41,187 bases of DNA, taken from the NCBI GenBank assembly GCA_947167105.1, contig CAMVGU010000028.1, positions 1 through 41,187 on the forward strand, in the 5' to 3' direction. Shown here piece by piece: positions 15,818 through 24,403 of the stretch (positions within the stretch are counted from its first letter, which is position 1; each line of letters opens with the position of its first letter). Under the pieces are notes generated by a model. That model did no database searches. It was not told the DNA's origin and saw only the letters and a list, made by a program, of their open reading frames with translations. The stretch comes from an uncultured Selenomonas sp. Its GTDB lineage: Bacteria > Bacillota > Negativicutes > Selenomonadales > Selenomonadaceae. Made by a program: the position numbers and the translations under genes.

Positions 15818-17617
15818 TCATTTGCTTTCCTTGGCTTTCACAACCGTGCGGATGGACAGCTCACGCAGCTGCTTGTCATCAACCGGGCTGGGAGCCTGGC
15901 TCATCACATCCGAGGCGCTCTGGTTCTTCGGGAAGGCGATGACATCACGGATGGACTTGCGCTTTGCCATCAGCATCACCAGACGGTCAAGGCCGAAAGC
16001 CAGACCGCCGTGGGGCGGGGTGCCATACTGGAAGGCATCCAGCATGAAGCCGAACTTGGCATGAGCCTGCTCCGGCGTCAGCCCAAGTGCCTCAAACACC
16101 TGCTCCTGCAGGTCGGCGTTGTAGATACGGAGGCTGCCGCCGCCGATTTCGACGCCGTTCAGCACCATATCATAGGCATCCGCCTTGACACGGCCCGGGT
16201 CGCTCTTGAGATACTGGATATCCTCGTGGCGGGGTGAGGTGAAGGGATGGTGCATGGCCTTCCAGCGCTTCTCCTCCTCGCTGTATTCAAACATGGGGAA
16301 GTCCACCACCCACAGGAAGGCGAGCTTATCCTCATCAATCAGGCCGCGGCGGCGGGCCATCTCCAGGCGCAGCTCGCCCAGGGCCTGGGCCACCACCAGA
16401 GGCTTGTCGCCGACTACCAGCAGGAGGTCGCCGGTCTTAGCTCCCGTGGCCTCCTTAATCTTCTCAAATGTCTCATCACTGTAGAACTTCTTGAAGGGAG
16501 ATTTAACCCCTTCTTCCGTGTACTGTATCCAGGCCAGTCCCTTGGCGCCGTAGCCCTGCACATACTTCACGAGGCCGTCCAGCTCACGGCGCGGAATGTC
16601 CGCGTAGCCTTCCACATTGATGACCTTAATCTGGCCGCCGCTCTCCAGCACGGAATTAAAGACCTTGAAATCGCTGCCGCCCACATACTCGGAAATATCC
16701 ATCAGCTCCATGCCGAAACGCATATCCGGCTTATCGGAACCGAAACGGCGCATAGCCTCATCCCAGGTCATGCGGAGGAAGGGCTGCTCAATCTTCGCGC
16801 CGATGGCCTTGTCAAAGAGCTCTACAATCATGTCTTCTGTCAGTTGCAGGATTTCCTCCTGGCTGAGGAAGGAAGTCTCGATATCCAGCTGGGTGAATTC
16901 CGGCTGGCGGTCTGCGCGCAGATCCTCATCACGGAAGCAGCGCACAATCTGGAAATATTTCTCGAAGCCGGAGACCATCAATATCTGCTTGAAGATCTGG
17001 GGAGACTGGGGCAGCGCATAGAACTCGCCTGGATTCAGGCGGCTCGGCACGAGGAAGTCACGGGCGCCCTCCGGGGTGCTCTTGCAGAGCATGGGCGTCT
17101 CAATCTCCAGGAAGCCTTCACGGTCGAAGTAATCCCGCATAAGCTTAGTCACACGGTGGCGCAGGATCAGAGCACGCTGCATCTCCGGGCGGCGCAGGTC
17201 GAGATAGCGGTACTTCATGCGCACCATCTCATCCGTCGTGATGCCGTCCTGGATTTCGATGGGCGGGGTCTTGGCTCCATTGAGGATGCGCAATTCCTCG
17301 CAGACCACCTCGATCTCGCCGGTTTCCATGTTCGGATTCACCGTATCTTCACTACGGCCCCGCACTTTGCCGCGCACGGCAATGCAGAATTCGGAGCGCA
17401 AAGTCTCTGCCTTGTGGAAGGCATCCCCCATGGCGGACTCGTCAAACACCACCTGCACCAGACCGGAGCGGTCACGCATATCAATAAAGATCAGCCCGCC
17501 GTGGTCGCGGCGGCGGGACACCCAGCCGCACAGCGTGATTTCCGCGCCGACAGCATCCTTGCGCAGCTCACCGCAGTGATGGGTACGCTTCATGCCTTCA
17601 AGTGTTTCCATTTCCAT
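15818..17617 (-). CDS. aspS: Aspartate--tRNA ligase
   Basis: AspS charges tRNA-Asp. The 599-residue protein has the bacterial layout. An N-terminal OB-fold anticodon domain (ITLCGWVSRRRDHGGLIFIDMRD) is followed by the class II core with FLEIETPMLCKSTPEGARDF and the motif 2 segment FRDEDLRADRQPEFTQLDIE. A GAD insertion domain comes next, and motif 3 (GLAFGLDRLVML) ends the core. Whether it also charges tRNA-Asn cannot be decided here. The ATG follows AAGGA closely and lies 13 bases after hisS, consistent with the hemZ-hisS-aspS operon seen in many Clostridia and Negativicutes. Confidence 0.97.
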   Translation of the reverse strand: MEMETLEGMKRTHHCGELRKDAVGAEITLCGWVSRRRDHGGLIFIDMRDRSGLVQVVFDESAMGDAFHKAETLRSEFCIAVRGKVRGRSEDTVNPNMETGEIEVVCEELRILNGAKTPPIEIQDGITTDEMVRMKYRYLDLRRPEMQRALILRHRVTKLMRDYFDREGFLEIETPMLCKSTPEGARDFLVPSRLNPGEFYALPQSPQIFKQILMVSGFEKYFQIVRCFRDEDLRADRQPEFTQLDIETSFLSQEEILQLTEDMIVELFDKAIGAKIEQPFLRMTWDEAMRRFGSDKPDMRFGMELMDISEYVGGSDFKVFNSVLESGGQIKVINVEGYADIPRRELDGLVKYVQGYGAKGLAWIQYTEEGVKSPFKKFYSDETFEKIKEATGAKTGDLLLVVGDKPLVVAQALGELRLEMARRRGLIDEDKLAFLWVVDFPMFEYSEEEKRWKAMHHPFTSPRHEDIQYLKSDPGRVKADAYDMVLNGVEIGGGSLRIYNADLQEQVFEALGLTPEQAHAKFGFMLDAFQYGTPPHGGLAFGLDRLVMLMAKRKSIRDVIAFPKNQSASDVMSQAPSPVDDKQLRELSIRTVVKAKESK

Positions 17618-17630
17618 TTAATCCTTCACC

Positions 17631-18890
17631 TCAGATAGATTCTTTCAGTTTATTTATGACTTCAGCCAGGGGGACTTTCTGCTGCACGCTCTTTTCCATA
17701 TCCTTGAGCATCACAGCACCCTCCCTGACCTCATCTTCACCCAATATCAGTGCAAAGCGGGCATTGGCCTTGCCTGCCTGCTTCATCTGCGCCTTCATGC
17801 TGCGGCCAGCATAGTCCATCCCGGCCTGCAGCCCTGCCTCACGCAACTGCTGCAAGAGCCTGAAGGCCGGACGCCGGGCCTCGTCACCCAACGCAACAAC
17901 AAAGGCGTCAGTCTCCAGGCCAGTCTCGGGCAGGAGCCCCTGTTTTTCCAGGGCCAGCAGCACACGCTCCAAACCGGTTGCGAAGCCCACTGCCGGGGTG
18001 GGCTTGCCCCCCATCTCCTCCACCAGACCGTCATAGCGCCCTCCGCCTGCCACAGCGCTCTGGGCGCCCAAGGGCGCATACTTGATTTCAAAGGCGGTCT
18101 TAGTGTAATAATCAAGGCCGCGCACCAGGCGAGGATCCAGCTCGAAGGACACGCCCGCATCCCGCAGGTAATCCTGCACTGCCCCGAAATGCTCCCGGCA
18201 CTCGTCGCACAAGCAGTCAGTGATCTTAGGCGCAGCAGCCATGAAACCCTTGTCCGCATCGGCCTTGCAGTCCAGGATGCGCAAGGGGCTGCGCTCGAAT
18301 CGTTCCCGGCAGTCCCCGCACAGCTCATGCAAGTGGGGGCGGAAATAATCCTGCAAAGCCTGACGGTAAGCCGGGCGGCAGTGGGGGCAGCCCACAGAAT
18401 TCAGGCTCAGGGACAAATCTTTTAGCCCCAGGGACTTTAAGAGTTCCACTGCCAGCAGAATGATTTCCGCATCTACGACAGGATTCGCCTCGCCCAGGGC
18501 CTCCACGCCGAACTGGTGGAACTCGCGCATACGCCCCGCCTGGGGACGGTCATAGCGGAACATAGAGCCGATATAAAAGAGCTTCACCAGGTCACTTTGC
18601 CCGTACAGCTTGTTCTGCAGATAAGCACGCACGGCGGAAGCCGTATTCTCCGGGCGCAGGGTTATGCTGCGGTTGCCACGGTCTGTAAAGGTGTACATTT
18701 CCTTGTCCACCACATCCGTGCCCTCGCCTATGCCACGCTGGAAAAGCTCAGTGTGCTCAAACATCGGTGTACGGATCTCCTCATATCCGAAGCGGGCACA
18801 GATTTCACGGATTTTCTGCTCCACATAGTTCCAGCCGGCAACCTGTCCGGGCAGGATGTCCTTCGTACCTCTGGGTGCACTGGTCAGCAT
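17631..18890 (-). CDS. hisS: Histidine--tRNA ligase
   Basis: HisS charges tRNA-His. The 419-residue class II synthetase begins SAPRGTKDILPGQ. It shows motif 2 around TLRPENTASAVRAYL and FRYDRPQAGRMREFHQFG, the histidine-A and -B motifs LVRGLDYYTKTAFEI and GGGRYDGL, and a C-terminal anticodon domain. The start is placed at 18890, not at the upstream ATG at 18908, because AGGAGGAG (18895-18902) sits four bases before it. That ribosome site overlaps the hemZ stop codon, so translation is coupled. Confidence 0.96.
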   Translation of the reverse strand: MLTSAPRGTKDILPGQVAGWNYVEQKIREICARFGYEEIRTPMFEHTELFQRGIGEGTDVVDKEMYTFTDRGNRSITLRPENTASAVRAYLQNKLYGQSDLVKLFYIGSMFRYDRPQAGRMREFHQFGVEALGEANPVVDAEIILLAVELLKSLGLKDLSLSLNSVGCPHCRPAYRQALQDYFRPHLHELCGDCRERFERSPLRILDCKADADKGFMAAAPKITDCLCDECREHFGAVQDYLRDAGVSFELDPRLVRGLDYYTKTAFEIKYAPLGAQSAVAGGGRYDGLVEEMGGKPTPAVGFATGLERVLLALEKQGLLPETGLETDAFVVALGDEARRPAFRLLQQLREAGLQAGMDYAGRSMKAQMKQAGKANARFALILGEDEVREGAVMLKDMEKSVQQKVPLAEVINKLKESI

Positions 18891-18900
18891 CTGACTCCTC

Positions 18901-20499
18901 CTATTCATAAGCAGCAGCCAGTAGCTGCTTCCTCTTTTCTATGTATACATCAATGTCACGCAAATATGTGGCCAAATCCTTGGCGTTGAAAGATGACTTC
19001 AAGCGGGCGGCGCGACGGTCAACTACCTTCGTGGTGGCGGCGCCGCCGATGCCGATGATGGTCTGATGCTCCTCCATAATCTGGATATTGTACATGCCTT
19101 CCGCGCCGGGCCTGGCGCAGCCTATGTTCTCCAAATCACCTGCCATATAGCCCTGACGGTAGAGGTAATAGGGCAGATAGCCGCACCTTTTCATAAAGCC
19201 CAGCGCCACTTCCGACATCCTGCGGGTTTCCGCGTCTCCCGGCAGGCTCACATGGCGTTCGTCCATCAGTAATTTCAGACGCGAGCCCCGCTTGATGGCC
19301 AGGGCATGGAGGGTGATGTCATCAGGCTCCAGTGCCGTGACCCTCGCAAGGGTATCTCCCACGTCCTCCGCTGTCTCACCCGGCAGGCCCAGAATCAGAT
19401 CCATGTTGATATGCCTGATGCCTGCCGCCCGCAGCGCATGGTACATCTCTATCACGGCTTCCGGCGTGTGCTGTCGGCCAATAAGCTGCAAGGTGCGCTG
19501 CTGCATGGTTTGGGGATTCACACTGACCCTGGAGACCTGCAGCCTTCTCATGGCTGCGATTTTCCCCGGCGTAATGCTGTCCGGGCGCCCTGCCTCCACC
19601 GTGAACTCTGCCGTATCAGGCCCATAGAAAGCATTATATACCATTTCCAGCATTTCGGCAAAGAAATTGTCCGGCAGGCTGGTAGGCGTACCGCCGCCCA
19701 CATAGATATTCTGCACCTTAAAGCCGAAACGGGCCACCGCATCCCGCACGCTTTCCAAATCGCGCCGGAAGACCTGCATGAATTCCCTGAGCTTTTTCTC
19801 ACCCGGCAGGATATGCGCCGGAAAGGAGCAGTACAGGCAGCGGGTCAGGCAGAAGGGGATGCCCACATAGATGCTGACTGTTTTATCATCGGAAGTCTCC
19901 AGAAAGGGCAACTGACGGAAGGCCATGGGCACAATCAGCTCCGCCTTCTCACGGCTGCAGGCATAATCGGACATCAGGCGGTCAATAATGCAGGCTTGCG
20001 GCTCCCCCTCCTGCAGGGGAGGGCATGTAAGATCACCTGCCTGCCGCAGGCCGCGAATCCAGCGGTGCACGATTTTGGTGGGCCGCACGCCGTGCAGAAT
20101 GCCCCAGGGCGCTTCCTCTGCCCCCAGATAGCGGCGAAAGATATGGTAGAGATTCAGCTTAATCAGGCGGTGCATGGCGGCAGCCTCACGCTCATCCGCT
20201 GCTCCCTCGCCCTGCCAACTGAAAGAGTGCTCCGTGCCATCCTTTTCAAACAGAATAAGCCGGCTTTCCAGACGGACGCCCAGCCCTGTACCCGTTTTGC
20301 GCGGTTCACCGTCAGCCAGCCGCCTGTTCACGACTGAAAGCTGCAAGTAATCCGCCTCGCCATACCTGCCCACTATCTCCACCTTGAACAGGTTCAATAT
20401 TTCCTTGACTATCTTCGTGACAACTTCCTGCTTGCTGTTCAGCGTAAAGGTTCTGACTTTCAACTTGCCTGCGGCACTCCTATATTCGTAAAAAAGCAT
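18901..20499 (-). CDS. hemZ: Oxygen-independent coproporphyrinogen dehydrogenase-like radical SAM protein HemZ
   Basis: HemZ belongs to the HemN/HemW radical SAM group linked to haem synthesis. The 532-residue protein has an N-terminal family-specific region of about 200 residues and then the [4Fe-4S] motif CLTRCLYCSF (C-x3-C-x2-C). YVGGGTPTSLP and the GLPGETAEDV segment of the radical SAM barrel follow. It sits in the conserved hemZ-hisS-aspS order. The AGGAGGA ribosome site is only about one base from the ATG at 20499, unusually close, so the true start may be a little downstream. Whether it acts as a decarboxylase or a haem chaperone cannot be settled from sequence. Confidence 0.88.
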   Translation of the reverse strand: MLFYEYRSAAGKLKVRTFTLNSKQEVVTKIVKEILNLFKVEIVGRYGEADYLQLSVVNRRLADGEPRKTGTGLGVRLESRLILFEKDGTEHSFSWQGEGAADEREAAAMHRLIKLNLYHIFRRYLGAEEAPWGILHGVRPTKIVHRWIRGLRQAGDLTCPPLQEGEPQACIIDRLMSDYACSREKAELIVPMAFRQLPFLETSDDKTVSIYVGIPFCLTRCLYCSFPAHILPGEKKLREFMQVFRRDLESVRDAVARFGFKVQNIYVGGGTPTSLPDNFFAEMLEMVYNAFYGPDTAEFTVEAGRPDSITPGKIAAMRRLQVSRVSVNPQTMQQRTLQLIGRQHTPEAVIEMYHALRAAGIRHINMDLILGLPGETAEDVGDTLARVTALEPDDITLHALAIKRGSRLKLLMDERHVSLPGDAETRRMSEVALGFMKRCGYLPYYLYRQGYMAGDLENIGCARPGAEGMYNIQIMEEHQTIIGIGGAATTKVVDRRAARLKSSFNAKDLATYLRDIDVYIEKRKQLLAAAYE

Positions 20500-20515
20500 T
20501 CCTCCTGCCAGAGGA

Positions 20516-20565
20516 CCTCATCCACCGCTTACGCGGTCCCCCTTCCCCAGAGGGGAAGGCTTTTT
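20516..20565. repeat. Two-hairpin intergenic repeat, copy 1
   Basis: Hairpin ACCGC-TTAC-GCGGT (20524-20537), then CCC, then the eight-pair hairpin CCTTCCCC-AGA-GGGGAAGG (20541-20559) and CTTTTT. The architecture is identical to copy 2 at 22463-22503, but the stem sequences differ while pairing is kept. Confidence 0.75.
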
Positions 20566-20603
20566 CGTCAATGAGTATAGCACTTTGCGCGGCCTGCTGT
20601 CTA

Positions 20604-20634
20604 CAAAAAAAGACAAGGCAGACCTTACCTGCCT
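20604..20634 (-). terminator. Terminator after the D-malate dehydrogenase-like gene
   Basis: Minus-strand AGGCAG-n7-CTGCCT (20616-20634) is followed by TGTCTTTTTTT. It lies about 20 bases past the stop codon at 20653. Confidence 0.85.
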
Positions 20635-20652
20635 CGCCTCTAATGTTTCCGT

Positions 20653-21717
20653 TTAACGCTTCAATATTTCCAGAATAGCCGGTGCTATCTCATGGGTTTT
20701 CGCCGTGCCGCCCAGATCCTGGGTCAGGACACGCTTCTCCAGCAGCAAGGTTTCAATGGCTGCAATCACGCGGCTGCCCAAGTCCTCCCTGCCGAAGAAG
20801 TCCAGCATCTGCGCAACCGACCAGATAGCCGCCAGCGGGTTTGCCAGACCCTGGCCTGCTATATCAGGCGCACTGCCGTGGATGGGCTCGAACATGGAAG
20901 GAAATTTCCGCTCTGGATTCAGATTTGCCCCTGCCGCCAACCCCATGCCGCCTGCAATGGCTGCGCCGAGGTCGGTCAGGATATCACCAAACAAATTGCT
21001 GGTAACAACAATCTGGAAGCGCTTCGGATCTTTCACAAAGAACATGCTCGCCGCATCCACCATGAATTTCTGGGTCGGCACATCAGGATATTCCTTGCCA
21101 ATTTCCGCAAAAATCTCATCCCAGAAAACCATCGAATAGCCCAGCGCATTGCCTTTGGAGATGGAAGTCAGGCTCTTGCCCTCGGCCTTGGCCAGCTCGT
21201 AAGCGTAGCGTATCACACGCTCACAGCCGTGACGCGAAAAGACGCTGGTCTGCAAGGCCACTTCCTGCTCTGTGCCGGGATAGAGACGGGCGCCCACATT
21301 GGCATACTCGCCCTCGCTGTTCTCCCGCACAACCACCATATCTATATCCTCGCAGGACACGTCAGCCAACGGGCAGGGCGCACCCCGCAGGAGCTTTACC
21401 GGGCGCAGGTTGATGTATTCATCAAAACCACGGCGAATCTTCAGCAGCAGACCGCTCAGGGAGACATGATCCGGCACCCCCGGATAGCCCACGGCCCCCA
21501 GATAGATGGCATCAAAGCCTTCAAGCTGCTCCAGGCCATCCTCCGGCATCATCTCGCCTTTATCCAGATAATATTCGCAGCCCCAGGGGAACTCCGTATA
21601 CTCCACCTCAAAGCCGCCATCTAATTCCGCGATACCGGACAGAACCTGCTTGCCTGCTGCAATGACTTCCGGGCCGATACCATCCCCTGCAATGACTGCA
21701 ATCCTGTACTTGTCCAT
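20653..21717 (-). CDS. Beta-decarboxylating dehydrogenase, D-malate/tartrate dehydrogenase-like
   Basis: The 354-residue protein belongs to the isocitrate/isopropylmalate dehydrogenase family, which oxidises and decarboxylates 2-hydroxy acids with NAD and Mn/Mg. It starts YRIAVIAGDGIGPEV. The substrate-loop region VPDHVSLSGLLLKIRRGFDEYINLRPVKL and the motifs VRENSEGEY, ASNLFGDILTDLG-type and FEPIHGSAPDIAG are closest to E. coli DmlA (D-malate dehydrogenase) and tartrate dehydrogenases, not LeuB, since the expected leu genes are absent. The start at MDKYRIA is behind a GGAG; an upstream ATG at 21744 overlaps the uspA stop but has no ribosome site. Substrate identity is inference. Confidence 0.82.
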   Translation of the reverse strand: MDKYRIAVIAGDGIGPEVIAAGKQVLSGIAELDGGFEVEYTEFPWGCEYYLDKGEMMPEDGLEQLEGFDAIYLGAVGYPGVPDHVSLSGLLLKIRRGFDEYINLRPVKLLRGAPCPLADVSCEDIDMVVVRENSEGEYANVGARLYPGTEQEVALQTSVFSRHGCERVIRYAYELAKAEGKSLTSISKGNALGYSMVFWDEIFAEIGKEYPDVPTQKFMVDAASMFFVKDPKRFQIVVTSNLFGDILTDLGAAIAGGMGLAAGANLNPERKFPSMFEPIHGSAPDIAGQGLANPLAAIWSVAQMLDFFGREDLGSRVIAAIETLLLEKRVLTQDLGGTAKTHEIAPAILEILKR

Positions 21718-21740
21718 GTGAATAAAACTCCGTTCACCAA

Positions 21741-22121
21741 TCATTTAATCACCATAACAGGAATCGGGGATTCCTCCACCACTTTCTGGCTGACAGAACC
21801 TAAGAGCGCCCCCTTGAAGAGCCCCAGGCCGCGGCTGCCCATGATGATAATGTCGCTTTTCTCCTGAGCCGCCACACGCAGAATGGCCTTTGCTATATTG
21901 CCGGTCTCCACATGCTTAGCCGCCCTGAGATCTGCCGGAATCTTCTCCCAGATACGGTCAAAGACGATATGGCTGGGAATATCCTTGTTGATATTGCTGG
22001 CCACATAAACAAAATCCATATCCGCCTGGCATTTCTCCGCAAAGAAGATGGCCTCATCCACGGCCCTGCAGCCATCAACCGAGCCGTCAACCGGCACCAG
22101 AATCTTGTTAATCTTGCCCAT
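21741..22121 (-). CDS. Universal stress protein, UspA family
   Basis: The 126-residue single-domain Usp begins INKILVPVDGSVDG and ends with IIMGSRGLGLFKGALLGSVSQKVVEESPIPVMVIK. This contains the G-2x-G-9x-G-(S/T) ATP-binding signature, so it is probably of the nucleotide-binding type. The start at MGKINK has GGAGG about six bases upstream. It is directly followed by the D-malate dehydrogenase-like gene, so the two are likely one transcript, ended by the terminator at 20604-20634. Confidence 0.9.
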   Translation of the reverse strand: MGKINKILVPVDGSVDGCRAVDEAIFFAEKCQADMDFVYVASNINKDIPSHIVFDRIWEKIPADLRAAKHVETGNIAKAILRVAAQEKSDIIIMGSRGLGLFKGALLGSVSQKVVEESPIPVMVIK

Positions 22122-22191
22122 GGTAAAACCTCCTCGCACATAACATTATTGCAATTACCATACTTTATTAAATGTATATTTCGGTATGCAG

Positions 22192-22233
22192 GCAGGATTT
22201 CCTTTTTTGCAGTTGCGTTTTTCGCAGGATTTC
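22192..22233. repeat. Two direct copies of GCAGGATTTC
   Basis: The ten-mer occurs at 22192-22201 and 22224-22233, a spacing of 32 bases (about three helical turns), in the divergent region between uspA and tRNA-Pro. It could be a protein-binding pair or chance. Confidence 0.4.
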
Positions 22234-22256
22234 TTTATCCTATAACAATATTTTGC

Positions 22257-22285
22257 TTGACAGCCCCCCTGGGTTTCAGTATAAT
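22257..22285 (+). promoter_or_regulatory. Consensus promoter of tRNA-Pro
   Basis: TTGACA (22257-22262), 17 bases, TATAAT (22280-22285): a perfect consensus sigma-70 promoter about 27 bases before the tRNA. A small hairpin CGTGGT-CAAA-ACCACG (22292-22307) lies between the start and the mature 5' end. Confidence 0.92.
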
Positions 22286-22311
22286 AACTCTCGTGGTCAA
22301 AACCACGTTAG

Positions 22312-22388
<77 letters not shown>

Positions 22389-22397
22389 TGAAAATTC

Positions 22398-22425
22398 AGC
22401 CAGCTCTGAGGGGCTGGCTTTTTTT
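22398..22425 (+). terminator. Terminator after tRNA-Pro
   Basis: AGCCAGC (22398-22404) pairs with GCTGGCT (22413-22419) and is followed by a run of T residues. Confidence 0.92.
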
Positions 22426-22442
22426 GTTCTGGTTGCCGAGCC

Positions 22443-22520
22443 GAAAAAAAAGAAAGCCCCCCCACCACCATCTTCGATGGTCCCCCGCCCCCGAAGGGGG
22501 CGGACATTGGGGGGAGAAAT
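22443..22520 (-). terminator. Compound terminator after purD
   Basis: Read on the minus strand after purD, TCTCCCCCC can pair with GGGGGGG across two inner hairpins (the repeat copy 2), and CTTTCTTTTTTTT follows. The repeat element therefore seems to supply the body of the purine-operon terminator. Confidence 0.65.
22463..22503. repeat. Two-hairpin intergenic repeat, copy 2
   Basis: Hairpin ACCATC-TTC-GATGGT (22467-22481), then CCC, then the eight-pair hairpin CCGCCCCC-GAA-GGGGGCGG (22485-22503). Same order, spacer and second-stem length as copy 1 at 20516-20565, with different paired bases. Confidence 0.75.
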
Positions 22521-22531
22521 TTTACATAATA

Positions 22532-23806
22532 TTATAGCCGTTCCAATGCGCGGTGGGCGATATCATGGCGGTACTGTGCCCCGTGGAAGTGGATGCAGCC
22601 AACTGCGGCATAGGCATCATCAACAGCACTGCGGATATCCGCTGCCCTGGCAACTACACCCAGCACCCTTCCTCCTGCTGTTACCAGCCTGCCGTCACGC
22701 TCTGCGGTGCCCGCATGAAAGACAAGGGCCCCGCCTGCCTCTGCCTGCTCCACACCCTTGATGGGCAGCCCCTTCGGATAGCCGCCGGGATAGCCGTCAG
22801 AGGCCATCACGACGCAGACCGCCGCACCGTCAGACCACTGGATATCCTGCTCCGCGAGCCTGCCGTCACAGCAGGCCAGCATGATTTCCAGCAAATCGCT
22901 TTTTAGCAGGGGCAGCACCACCTGGGTCTCAGGGTCGCCGAAGCGTGCATTGAATTCCACGACTTTGGGGCCTGCTTCGGTAATCATCAGACCAGCATAG
23001 AGGCAACCCTTGTAGGGGCGGCCTTCTTTTTTCATGGCTGCGATAATGGGGCGCAGGATTTTCTCCGTGGCTTCCTGCACCAGCTCTTTCGTCATCACCG
23101 GAGCCGGAGCATAAGTACCCATGCCCCCGGTATTGGGGCCTTTGTCACCGTCATAGGCGCGCTTATGGTCCTGGGAGCTCACCATGGGCACGATGGTCTC
23201 GCCATCGGTGAAGGCCAGCAGGGAAGCTTCCTCGCCGAACATACATTCCTCGATAACCACCCTGGCACCGGCCGCCCCAAAGCTCTGGCCTTCCATGATA
23301 TTGTTCACGGCCGTCAGTGCCTCATCCACAGTCTGGGCAACCACCACGCCCTTGCCTGCCGCGAGGCCGTCCGCCTTAATGACGATAGGTGCGCCCTCAG
23401 CCTGCACATAGTCACGAGCCGAAGCTGCATCCGTAAAAACCCTGTATTTAGCCGTGGGGATGCCGTACCTCTGCATGATGTCCTTGGCAAAGGACTTGGA
23501 GCCTTCCAGCTCCGCCGCCGCCCTGGTCGGGCCGAAAGCGCGGATGCCCGCCCCGTTCATGGCATCCACTAAGCCATTGGTCAGCGGTACCTCCGGGCCT
23601 ACGACCACAAGCTCAACGCCCTTTTCCTTTGCAAAGGCCACCACGGCCTCATTGTCCTCAATGGAAATGCCGTTTTCGCATTCCGCGATTTTCGCCATGC
23701 CAGGATTGCCCGGTATAGCGTAGATTTTTTCCGCCTGGGGGCTTTGAGCGAGCTTCCAGGCCAGGGTATGCTCACGGCCGCCGCCGCCGATTACTAAGAT
23801 TTTCAT
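22532..23806 (-). CDS. purD: Phosphoribosylamine--glycine ligase
   Basis: PurD joins glycine to phosphoribosylamine with ATP, the second step of purine synthesis. The 424-residue ATP-grasp protein begins [19 protein letters not shown]. It shows the ATP-grasp segments [28 protein letters not shown] and the metal-site region [10 protein letters not shown]...[18 protein letters not shown]. Its ATG overlaps the upstream purH stop by four bases. It is the last gene of the pur operon. Confidence 0.97.
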   Translation of the reverse strand: MKILVIGGGGREHTLAWKLAQSPQAEKIYAIPGNPGMAKIAECENGISIEDNEAVVAFAKEKGVELVVVGPEVPLTNGLVDAMNGAGIRAFGPTRAAAELEGSKSFAKDIMQRYGIPTAKYRVFTDAASARDYVQAEGAPIVIKADGLAAGKGVVVAQTVDEALTAVNNIMEGQSFGAAGARVVIEECMFGEEASLLAFTDGETIVPMVSSQDHKRAYDGDKGPNTGGMGTYAPAPVMTKELVQEATEKILRPIIAAMKKEGRPYKGCLYAGLMITEAGPKVVEFNARFGDPETQVVLPLLKSDLLEIMLACCDGRLAEQDIQWSDGAAVCVVMASDGYPGGYPKGLPIKGVEQAEAGGALVFHAGTAERDGRLVTAGGRVLGVVARAADIRSAVDDAYAAVGCIHFHGAQYRHDIAHRALERL

Positions 23807-24399
23807 GCCTGCTTCACCTGCTCTGCAAGGTACGTCTTGATGGCCGTATCGTAGTCTGCCGTATGGGCGAAAGCCTCCTGGGCCAGCGCCATGCGTGTCC
23901 TGTAGTCAACCTCGCCCGCAGCCTTGACCTGCTCCGCTATGGCCCCGTAGCGGGCCGGATTCGTCACGACCGTCACAAATTTGAAGTTCTTCGCCGCCGC
24001 GCGAATCATGGCCGGGCCGCCGATATCTATATTTTCAATGGCCTCCGCCAGCTCTACGTCAGGGTTAGCTATAGTTTCCTTAAAGGGATAGAGATTCACC
24101 ACCACCAGGTCTATGCCCGTGATCTTATGCTCCTCCATCTCCCGCACATGCTCGGGATTGTCCCGCACGGCAAGTATGCCGCCGTGGATATAGGGGTTCA
24201 GCGTCTTCACGCGTCCATCCATAATCTCCGGGAAGCCGGTCACATCGGACACATAGGTGACAGGGATGCCAGCTGCCTTGAGGGCCTTCATGGTGCCACC
24301 AGTAGAAATGATTTCGACACCGGCTTCATGGAGCTGCTTAGCCAGCTCCACAACGCCCTCTTTATTGGAAACGCTGATAAGCGCACGCCTGATTTTCAT
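23803..24399 (-). CDS. purH: IMP cyclohydrolase (PurH N-terminal domain only)
   Basis: The protein closes the ring of FAICAR to give IMP. The 198 residues match only the N-terminal MGS-like domain of bifunctional Pur[54 protein letters not shown] and the end [16 protein letters not shown]. The AICAR transformylase domain of about 300 residues is absent. The stop overlaps the purD start (ATGA), so this is an orderly short gene rather than a frameshifted one. The transformylase must be encoded elsewhere, as a separate protein or a PurP-type enzyme. The start at MKIRRA follows GGAAGGGAAG; an upstream in-frame start would run into purN. Confidence 0.92.
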   Translation of the reverse strand: MKIRRALISVSNKEGVVELAKQLHEAGVEIISTGGTMKALKAAGIPVTYVSDVTGFPEIMDGRVKTLNPYIHGGILAVRDNPEHVREMEEHKITGIDLVVVNLYPFKETIANPDVELAEAIENIDIGGPAMIRAAAKNFKFVTVVTNPARYGAIAEQVKAAGEVDYRTRMALAQEAFAHTADYDTAIKTYLAEQVKQA

Positions 24400-24403
24400 T
24401 GAT

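Noticed and set aside
20653..21717. 3-isopropylmalate dehydrogenase (leuB).
   Set aside because: The substrate-loop region and overall motifs fit D-malate/tartrate dehydrogenases better, and no leuA, leuC or leuD is adjacent.
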